A stretch of DNA of 10,845 bases. Origin: CAIXSC01 sp040381235 (GTDB taxonomy: Bacteria > Planctomycetota > Planctomycetia > Pirellulales > Pirellulaceae). The notes under the pieces were generated by a model. That model was not told the origin of the DNA. It did not search any database and saw only the letters and a list, made by a program, of their open reading frames with translations. The stretch spans positions 1 to 10,845 of the forward strand of contig JBEIHS010000187.1 of NCBI GenBank assembly GCA_040381235.1, written 5' to 3'. Position numbers and translations under genes: made by a program. Below, one piece after another: positions 5,711 through 10,845 of the stretch. Within the stretch, counting starts at the first letter, position 1. Every line of letters starts with the position of its first letter.

Positions 5711-7024
5711 ATGAGTATTGCAACGTCGCTTCCCGCCGGTTTCGGCACGGAGTCGTTCGAAGCGTTTTTGGAAGCCCGCCGCGAACCGGATTGGTTGACA
5801 AGTTTGCGGCGGACGGCTTGGAGCGATTTCGAACAACTCGCGTGGCCTGATCGCCGGGAAGAAGAGTGGATTCGGACGGATATCCGTCTTTTCAAGCTGT
5901 CGAAGTTCAGTCTGCCGGCTCAGCGACCGGCGGGCATCGCGCCCGTCGGCGTTCTGGCGAACGGCGTGGAACTTGCTGGCGCCACCGCGTCGCTCAACGG
6001 ATTTGCGGCAGGTACTTCGTTCGATCCGGCGCTAGCTGCCCGCGGCGTTGTGTTTGGCGAGTTGGACGAGCTACTGAAGGATCACGAAGGCGTCTTGCGT
6101 CCTTATTTGGAGCGGCGGTTGCTTGACGGCCGGCAAGACCGGTTCGCGGCCTTACATGCCGCCTGCTGGACGGCTAGTCACGTGCTGTATGTGCCGCGGG
6201 GCGTCCGTGTCGCGGCTCCGTTCCACATGTCGGCCGCTCTGCGTGAGGGCGGTGTCGACCTGGGGCGAACGCTCATCGTGCTTGAAGAGGGGGCCGAAGC
6301 CACGGTCTTGAACGAGACGTTAAGCGACAGCGCGGCCGCTACGGGGTTGCATTGTGGCGCGACCGAAATCGTGCTACGTCCCGGCAGTCAGTTGCGGTAC
6401 GTGCATTTGCAAGACTGGGGGCAAGGCGTTTGGCACTTCGCCCATCAGCAGGCCCAGGTTGAACGCAATGCTTCGCTGCAGTGGACTTCCGCGGCCATGG
6501 GCTCGCGACTCGCGAAAGTCAATCAACGGGTTTCGCTCGCGGGAGAAGGCGCCGAGTGCCAGGTGAATGGTGTGTTGTTCACGGAAGGCAAGCAGCATCT
6601 CTCCTATCACACCTTGCAGCACCACAAAGCGGCCCGCTGCCGCAGCGACTTTCTTTACAAGTCCGCGTTGCAAGACCAGTCGCGAACGGTCTGGCGCGGT
6701 CTTATCAAGGTCGATCCGGGAGCGCAAAAGACCGACGGATACCAGCGCAACGACAACTTGCTGTTGTCATCGTCGGCTCGCGCCGATTCGATCCCAGGAT
6801 TGGAAATCGAGGCGGACGACGTGCGTTGCACGCACGGTTCGACCACGAGCAAAGTCGACGAGGAGTTGATTTTCTATTGCCAGAGCCGCGGTTACTCGCG
6901 TCGCGAGGCGACGCGGCTGATCGTCACCGGCTTTTTCCAACAGATTTTCGACCGCATCACCATCGAAAGCGTCCGCGAGGCGCTCGGTAGCGCCATCGCC
7001 CGCCGCGTCCGCGAGTACGCGTGA
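5711..7024 (+). CDS. sufD: Fe-S cluster assembly protein SufD
   Basis: A 437-residue paralogue of SufB. The N-terminal part is the variable helical region (EEEWIRTDIRLFKLSKFSL, 50-68). The right-handed beta-helix core holds HAACWTASHVLYVPRGV (149-165), RTLIVLEEGAEATVL (186-200), VHLQDWGQGVWHF (231-243) and a KTDGYQRNDNLLLS stretch (340-353). C373 and H375 in RCTHGSTTSKVDEELIFY correspond to E. coli SufD C358 and H360; the histidine is needed for iron acquisition and cluster assembly with SufB. The gene follows sufB closely, with only a modest AGG near 5698-5700 as ribosome binding site, which fits translational coupling. Length and motifs are normal for SufD. Confidence 0.97.
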   Translation: MSIATSLPAGFGTESFEAFLEARREPDWLTSLRRTAWSDFEQLAWPDRREEEWIRTDIRLFKLSKFSLPAQRPAGIAPVGVLANGVELAGATASLNGFAAGTSFDPALAARGVVFGELDELLKDHEGVLRPYLERRLLDGRQDRFAALHAACWTASHVLYVPRGVRVAAPFHMSAALREGGVDLGRTLIVLEEGAEATVLNETLSDSAAATGLHCGATEIVLRPGSQLRYVHLQDWGQGVWHFAHQQAQVERNASLQWTSAAMGSRLAKVNQRVSLAGEGAECQVNGVLFTEGKQHLSYHTLQHHKAARCRSDFLYKSALQDQSRTVWRGLIKVDPGAQKTDGYQRNDNLLLSSSARADSIPGLEIEADDVRCTHGSTTSKVDEELIFYCQSRGYSRREATRLIVTGFFQQIFDRITIESVREALGSAIARRVREYA

Positions 7025-7070
7025 CCGTTGTTTGGAACGCGGGTGATTGCGGAGTCGCGGCAAGATCATC

Positions 7071-7075
7071 GGGAG
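7071..7075 (+). promoter_or_regulatory. Ribosome binding site of the Rieske-MIP18 gene
   Basis: GGGAG lies 7 nt before ATG 7083. It decides the start in favour of 7083 over the in-frame TTG at 7047. Confidence 0.65.
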
Positions 7076-7082
7076 TTTGTTC

Positions 7083-8081
7083 ATGGCCGATTTCGTGAAA
7101 GTCGCTCGCCTCGATAGCCTGTCTGGCAACGGGGCGTTAGGCGATGGCAAGTGGATGTTCGATATCGGCGAGCGGCTGGTCGTTCTGTTTCGTGTTGAAG
7201 GCCAGTTTTTCTGCCTGGACGACGTCTGCACACATGACGGCGGACCGCTTGGCGAAGGACGGCTTGATGGGCACTTGATCGCCTGTCCGCGACACGGCGC
7301 GAAATTCGATGTCCGCAATGGCCATGCGTGCACGATGCCGGCCACCGAGGCGACCGTGTCCCATGACGTGAAGGTCGACGGTACCTTTGTCTGGGTGCGG
7401 TTGCGTGGAGGCGACGAGGAGGCCGAGACGGCTGGGGTGGGTGCCGGAAGCGGTAGCGCGCCCGAGTCGAACCAAGCTGCGGGAACAGCGTCTTCCGGAA
7501 CAGCGTCTCCCGGAACAGCGTCTCCCGGAACAGCGTCTCCCGGGACAGCGTCTCCCGGGACAGTCGCTGACGGTAGTGCGGCGAGCGATCCGGCCGCCAA
7601 GGAATGTTGCGAAAGTCACGGGGGCCTGCACGCGGGACTTCACGGAGTCGCTCCGGCTGGTGGCGATGCCATCGTGACCTGGAATACGGGGATCGCGGGC
7701 GAATCGCCCGTCGGCTCGACCGGCTGCAATGCTGGCACAAATGCGGCGCCGGCGACCGTAGCGGTGGTGCTGTGCGAAGATGTGGTCCGGGAAGAGCTCA
7801 AGCGTGTCATCGACCCCGAGCTGTTCGTGAACATTGTCGACTTGGGCTTGGTCTACAACGTCGATTTGGTGCCCGGTGAAATGGGCGGTTCGAAGGTGAA
7901 AATCGACATGACGATGACGAGTCCGATGTGCCCGGCGGGACCGCAACTGATTGCCCAGTGCAAGCAGTTCGTCGGTCAAATGGCGGGCGTGGACTCGGTG
8001 GAAGTCAAGATTGTGATGGATCCGCCGTGGACGCCGGCCAAGATGAGTGACGCGGCTCGAGATCAACTCGGGATCTTCTAA
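7083..8081 (+). CDS. Rieske [2Fe-2S] ferredoxin - MIP18/SufT-like fusion protein
   Basis: A 332-residue two-domain protein 58 bp after sufD. Residues 1-108 are a Rieske ferredoxin of the soluble NirD/dioxygenase-ferredoxin type: ligands C49 and H51 in CTHDGGPLGEG, and C68 and H71 in CPRHGAKFD. Residues about 228-332 are a MIP18 (DUF59) domain: VVREELKRVIDPELFVNIVD, then LGLVYNV, MTMTSPMCPAGPQLI with C283, and MDPPWTP. MIP18 proteins (SufT, PaaD, eukaryotic CIA2) act in Fe-S protein maturation. The linker (109-227) is low-complexity, with about five SPGTA repeats from a 15-bp tandem repeat, then a Cys/His-rich patch (C175, C176, H179, H183, H187). The context suggests electron supply or cluster transfer in Suf assembly. 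That role is inferred. A frameshift-free single frame argues for a true fusion. Confidence 0.9.
   Translation: MADFVKVARLDSLSGNGALGDGKWMFDIGERLVVLFRVEGQFFCLDDVCTHDGGPLGEGRLDGHLIACPRHGAKFDVRNGHACTMPATEATVSHDVKVDGTFVWVRLRGGDEEAETAGVGAGSGSAPESNQAAGTASSGTASPGTASPGTASPGTASPGTVADGSAASDPAAKECCESHGGLHAGLHGVAPAGGDAIVTWNTGIAGESPVGSTGCNAGTNAAPATVAVVLCEDVVREELKRVIDPELFVNIVDLGLVYNVDLVPGEMGGSKVKIDMTMTSPMCPAGPQLIAQCKQFVGQMAGVDSVEVKIVMDPPWTPAKMSDAARDQLGIF
7482..7571. repeat. 15-bp tandem repeat in the Rieske-MIP18 linker
   Basis: Units of GGAACAGCGTCTCCC lie at 7482-7496 (one change), 7497-7511, 7512-7526, 7527-7541 and 7542-7556 (one change), followed by a diverged sixth at 7557-7571. Three units are identical. 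Each unit encodes GTASP, so gain or loss of a unit only lengthens or shortens the linker. Confidence 0.92.
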
Positions 8082-8122
8082 GCCACGCGCCGTAGGGCGG
8101 ATCGTCGGCTGTCGGGCAGACT

Positions 8123-9337
8123 ATGGATGTCCTCTGCTTCGAGTATGCGACTGGTGGCGGCGGATTCGAAGACGCGTCGCTGATCGAGGCGGGCAGTTGC
8201 TTCCTTCGCGAAGGGGCGGCCATGCTGCGGGCCGTGGCGGCCGATCTGCGTCGACTGCCCGACGTTACGGTGCGCGTGCTTCTGGACCGGCGACTGCGGC
8301 ATCTGGAATTCCCCGAGTGCGTGATTCTCGAAGTCGCGGGAACGCGTGAACTGGAACAGCGGTTGGCTGCCGAGTCATCTCGGGCTGATGGCGTTTTCTT
8401 GATCGCGCCCGAGTGCGGCGGAGTGCTCGAACATTGCACGCGCGTGGTTGAACAGGCAGGCGGTGTGTTGTGGACGCCGACGGGCGAGTTTTTGCGAGTG
8501 GGGTGCGACAAAAACGCGGCCGCCGAGTGTTGGGCCAGTGCGGGCGTGCGAACGCCGTTCGGGAGGCCGCTGAAGGCGGGTGGCTTGTTGCCGGTGGACT
8601 TCCCGTATCCGGCCGTCCTGAAGCCGGCCGACGGCGCCGGCTCGACCGATGTGCGTTTGATTCCGTCGTGGCGCGCCGATTTTGTCGTTCCGAGCCACAG
8701 CCCGCGCTGGCGTCTCGAGCAGTTTGTTCCCGGTCGCGCGGCGAGCGTTTTGATGCTTGCAGTCGATGGGCGGCAGGTCTGTTTTCCACCCTGTTGGCAG
8801 CATCTTTCCGATGATGGCCAATTCAAATATCGGGGAGGATCGACCCCGATTCCGGCCGGCTTGGCGGCACGCGCGGAAACCTTGGCCCGAGCGGCGGCGG
8901 CCGCCTTGCCGAAGACGAACGGGATCTTCGGCTTGGACATCGTGCTCGCCAGCGAACGAGGGACTGGAGATGGCCGGCGAGCGGCGGCGATGGCGACCGG
9001 CGACGGAGAGCCGAACGACGCGTGTCCGAGCGACCTGCATCCGAGCGACCTGCATCCGAGCAACCTAAGTCCGGGCGACCTCAATCCGGGCGACCTAAGT
9101 CCGGGCGATGTGGTGATCGAGGTGAATCCGCGGCTGACGACTTCGTACCTGGGCGTGCGTCGAATGCTCGCCGACAATCCGCTTGAAGCGTTGCTGCGAC
9201 GGCAGGTTCCTGCCACGTGGCGGCTGTTGCCGGAGGTGTCCGTGGCGACTCCATTGAAGTTCGCGGCCGGCGAGGGGCTCGCGACCGACGAGTTTATCGT
9301 GGCGGGCGGACTTCATGAAAACAATCGGGAGGCTTGA
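8123..9337 (+). CDS. ATP-grasp ligase, resembling tyramine-glutamate ligase (MfnD-like)
   Basis: A 404-residue protein with an N-terminal Rossmann-like part starting MDVLCFEYATGGG and an ATP-grasp domain. Visible motifs are CDKNAAAECWASAGVRTPFG (128-147), AVLKPADGAGSTDVRL with nucleotide-binding K167 and the glycine loop, LEQFVPG (E199), YRGGSTPIP (236-244), GLDIVL with metal-binding D272, and VIEVNPRLTTSYLG with E333 and N335. The last motif and the FEYATGGG start resemble MfnD, the ligase joining glutamate to tyramine in methanofuran synthesis, but substrate cannot be read from sequence and a different amine or acid is possible. A low-complexity insert of about 50 residues (277-329), ending in PSDLH-type pentapeptides, separates D272 from E333. 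The start has only a weak ribosome binding site. The next gene follows after 4 bp. Confidence 0.75.
   Translation: MDVLCFEYATGGGGFEDASLIEAGSCFLREGAAMLRAVAADLRRLPDVTVRVLLDRRLRHLEFPECVILEVAGTRELEQRLAAESSRADGVFLIAPECGGVLEHCTRVVEQAGGVLWTPTGEFLRVGCDKNAAAECWASAGVRTPFGRPLKAGGLLPVDFPYPAVLKPADGAGSTDVRLIPSWRADFVVPSHSPRWRLEQFVPGRAASVLMLAVDGRQVCFPPCWQHLSDDGQFKYRGGSTPIPAGLAARAETLARAAAAALPKTNGIFGLDIVLASERGTGDGRRAAAMATGDGEPNDACPSDLHPSDLHPSNLSPGDLNPGDLSPGDVVIEVNPRLTTSYLGVRRMLADNPLEALLRRQVPATWRLLPEVSVATPLKFAAGEGLATDEFIVAGGLHENNREA
9026..9115. repeat. 15-bp tandem repeat inside the ATP-grasp gene
   Basis: Six 15-bp units: CCGAGCGACCTGCAT at 9026-9040 and 9041-9055 (identical), CCGAGCAACCTAAGT 9056-9070, CCGGGCGACCTCAAT 9071-9085, CCGGGCGACCTAAGT 9086-9100, and a diverged CCGGGCGATGTGGTG 9101-9115. 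They encode PSDLH, PSDLH, PSNLS, PGDLN, PGDLS and PGDVV. The last unit merges into the conserved VIEVNPR strand. Confidence 0.9.
9327..9332 (+). promoter_or_regulatory. Ribosome binding site of the GH15-like gene
   Basis: GGGAGG lies 9 nt before ATG 9342 and overlaps the last codons of the ATP-grasp gene. It favours start 9342 over the in-frame ATG 9315, which has no comparable site. Confidence 0.65.
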
Positions 9338-9341
9338 AGCA

Positions 9342-10679
9342 ATGCGGTCGATCGTGCCGCGCAACCCGGCGCTACAATCTGTCATGCGGGATGATTACTC
9401 GGCGGCGGACCTTCGCGCCGTCCGCCAATTGCTTGACCGGCACGGGGTGCTGGCGATGCGACCGCTTTCCTCGGGACTGTTTTCGGCGGCGGTGACGACC
9501 GAGTTTTCCGCGGGGACCAACTATCGCGCGGCGTGGGTGCGGGACAATGTGCATGTCGCGTACGCGCATCTGGTGAACGGCCAGCCGTCGGTCGCGGCCG
9601 CGACTTGGCGGGCCTTGGCCCGCTTCTTCCGCACGCAACGCGGCCGGATCCGGTCGATCCTGGCGAACCCGCATTTAAAGCTGGAAGCGCAGCGCCGGCC
9701 GCACATCCGGTTCGATGGCGAACGACTGGAGGAGCTCGAACAAAAGTGGTCGCACGCGCAAAATGACGCGCTTGGATACTTTCTCTGGCTTGGGGCCCGC
9801 TTGATGTTGGCGGACGTTTTGCGTCCAGCCGACCTGGAATCGGCTGATTGGGAAACGCTCGCTTTGTTCCCGCCTTACCTCGAGGCCATCGAGTACTGGC
9901 GGGACGAGGACAACGGGCATTGGGAAGAGGCGGCCAAGGTCGAGGCTTCGAGTATCGGCGTGGTGGTCGCCGCGCTGCGAGCATGGACGGCGGTGCGGAA
10001 ACGCGAGGCGGCTTCGAATGAAGGCGGCCAGCATGTCGCGCGGGCGTTTCCAGCGTTGATGGTGGACGCTTTGCGTCAACAAGGCGAAGCGGCGCTTGCG
10101 GCGATCTTGCCGGCCGAATGCGTCCAACCCGAAGCCGGCAAAGCGCGGGATGCCGACGCGGCGTTGCTGTTTTTGATCTATCCGCTCGAGTTGCTCGACG
10201 GGCCTGAAGCGGATGCGGTGATCGAGCGAATCGAAGCCCGGCTGCGCGGCCCGATAGGCATTCGCCGTTATCGCGGCGATTCGTTCTATTGCCGCGATTA
10301 CGAGCGTTTGATCGCGGCGGGCGGCGATGATCCGACACGCGACTTCAGCGACGACATGTCAGGACGTGATGCGTTGCTACGCGACGGCGAGGAAGCCCAG
10401 TGGTGCATCTTCGACCCGATCCTGTCGGTCGTCCACGGTCGGCGATTCGCCCGCACGGGCGATCTATCGCACCGTCGGCGCCAGTGGGAACATTTGAACC
10501 GGTCGCTTGCGCAGATCACGCGGGCCGATCCGCCGCGCTGCGAAGCGTTCCAATGTCCCGAGCTTTACTACATCGAAGATGGTCAGTGGCGCACGAGCCG
10601 CGCAACGCCGCTGCTCTGGACTCAAGCGAACCTCTGGACGGCCCTGGAAGTCGCCGCCCAAACATCGGCGAGCAGGTGA
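9342..10679 (+). CDS. GH15 / phosphorylase-kinase-like (alpha/alpha)6 barrel protein
   Basis: A 445-residue protein from ATG 9342 (454 if ATG 9315 is used, which would overlap the upstream gene by 23 bp). Residues 56-76 carry the hallmark FSAGTNYRAAWVRDNVHVAY (W65, R67, D68, N69). Later motifs are RRPHIRFDG (118-126), KWSHAQNDALGYFLWLGARL (135-154), HWEEAAKVEASSIGVVVAAL (193-212) and TPLLWTQANLWTAL (422-435). The W-E-E at 194-196 matches the glucoamylase motif that holds the general acid. These are features of the GH15 and phosphorylase kinase alpha/beta family, best known here from cyanobacterial and plant proteins annotated as phosphorylase kinase or GH15. No signal peptide is seen, so it is probably cytosolic and acts on glycogen-like or glucoside substrates. 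The true substrate is unknown. A 4-bp gap suggests co-translation with the ATP-grasp ligase. Confidence 0.8.
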   Translation: MRSIVPRNPALQSVMRDDYSAADLRAVRQLLDRHGVLAMRPLSSGLFSAAVTTEFSAGTNYRAAWVRDNVHVAYAHLVNGQPSVAAATWRALARFFRTQRGRIRSILANPHLKLEAQRRPHIRFDGERLEELEQKWSHAQNDALGYFLWLGARLMLADVLRPADLESADWETLALFPPYLEAIEYWRDEDNGHWEEAAKVEASSIGVVVAALRAWTAVRKREAASNEGGQHVARAFPALMVDALRQQGEAALAAILPAECVQPEAGKARDADAALLFLIYPLELLDGPEADAVIERIEARLRGPIGIRRYRGDSFYCRDYERLIAAGGDDPTRDFSDDMSGRDALLRDGEEAQWCIFDPILSVVHGRRFARTGDLSHRRRQWEHLNRSLAQITRADPPRCEAFQCPELYYIEDGQWRTSRATPLLWTQANLWTALEVAAQTSASR

Positions 10680-10845
10680 ATCGCTCCGCCTTCCACAACT
10701 TGGCACTGTCTTGGTGCGCTCCGCGATCCAACGGACGCGTATGAGAGAGCCTCGCCGCGCTTTGGTCCACATCGGGGAAGCGGCTGACAGTGTCGGACGG
10801 CCATAGTCGTGGATCGCTCCGCGATCCAACGGACGCGTTTGAGAG
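10680..10845. repeat. Cluster of short direct and inverted repeats, cut by right edge
   Basis: A 31-bp direct repeat at 10717-10747 and 10815-10845 is identical at 30 positions (core CGCTCCGCGATCCAACGGAC). A third CGCTCCGC is at 10682-10689. The second copy is preceded by a perfect hairpin GGATCGC-TCC-GCGATCC (10811-10827). CACTGTC (10704-10710) and GACAGTG (10786-10792) form an inverted pair, extended by CCACAACT (10693-10700) against AGTCGTGG (10805-10812) with one mismatch. No gene is convincing. It resembles a REP-type intergenic repeat array that continues beyond the window. Confidence 0.65.

Noticed and set aside
7047..7082. Upstream TTG start for the Rieske-MIP18 gene
   Set aside because: ATG 7083 has GGGAG at 7-nt spacing and begins the conserved Rieske strand; the 12 extra residues are not needed.
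7137..8066. 309-codon open frame antisense to the Rieske-MIP18 gene
   Set aside because: Opposite strand of a two-domain gene with intact metal ligands; its RRCSG repeats are only the mirror of the 15-bp repeat.
9026..9115. Pentapeptide-repeat (A(D/N)LXX beta-helix) domain
   Set aside because: The PSDLH/PGDLS units have the D/N-L pair but a proline in every unit and only five copies, too few and too Pro-rich for a pentapeptide-repeat helix; better read as a linker.
9382..10338. 318-codon open frame antisense to the GH15-like gene
   Set aside because: Arg/Pro/Ala-rich composition typical of a reverse-frame artefact, and the sense gene has clear family motifs.

Overview
The window looks like a chromosomal segment of a GC-rich, free-living bacterium, most probably a planctomycete. 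That is an inference from the combined gene content: a planctomycete-style CpaB with a degenerate linker, a stand-alone nuoB beside suf genes, an ATP-grasp protein of the methanofuran-ligase type, and a GH15/phosphorylase-kinase-like protein of the kind shared with cyanobacteria. No rRNA, tRNA, phage, IS or CRISPR sequence is visible.

Layout. (1) 1-894, minus strand: 5' part of a Flp/Tad pilus assembly gene (cpaB/rcpC) that runs off the left edge. After its SAF domain it carries a very long Pro/Ala-rich stretch built partly from 18-bp tandem repeats. (2) 895-1710: divergent intergenic region with a possible one-helix membrane microprotein on the minus strand (1159-1296), a minus-strand promoter with a consensus -35, a perfect dyad, and candidate plus-strand promoters. 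(3) 1711-8081, plus strand: an iron-sulfur module of a SufR-type regulator, a lone nuoB, sufC, sufB, sufD and a Rieske ferredoxin-MIP18 (SufT-like) fusion. (4) 8123-10679, plus strand: an ATP-grasp ligase and, 4 bp later, a GH15/phosphorylase-kinase-like protein. (5) 10680-10845: a cluster of short direct and inverted repeats cut off by the right edge.

How it fits together. SufB, SufC and SufD form the scaffold/ATPase complex that builds Fe-S clusters. The SufR-like protein, with a cysteine-rich C-terminus, is the expected cluster-sensing repressor. The Rieske-MIP18 fusion joins a [2Fe-2S] electron-transfer domain to a domain family involved in Fe-S maturation, so it may deliver electrons or help transfer clusters. 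NuoB is itself an Fe-S protein (cluster N2 of complex I). No cysteine desulfurase (SufS) or SufU/SufE is present, so sulfur must be supplied by genes elsewhere. The ATP-grasp/GH15 pair has no obvious link to Fe-S work and is probably a separate unit.

The most striking feature not explained by gene content is that three unrelated genes within 9 kb (cpaB, the Rieske-MIP18 fusion, the ATP-grasp ligase) each carry a frame-preserving minisatellite of 15- or 18-bp units that codes for a Pro/Gly/Ser/Thr/Asp-rich linker. In the ATP-grasp gene it sits inside the catalytic domain, between two metal-binding motifs.
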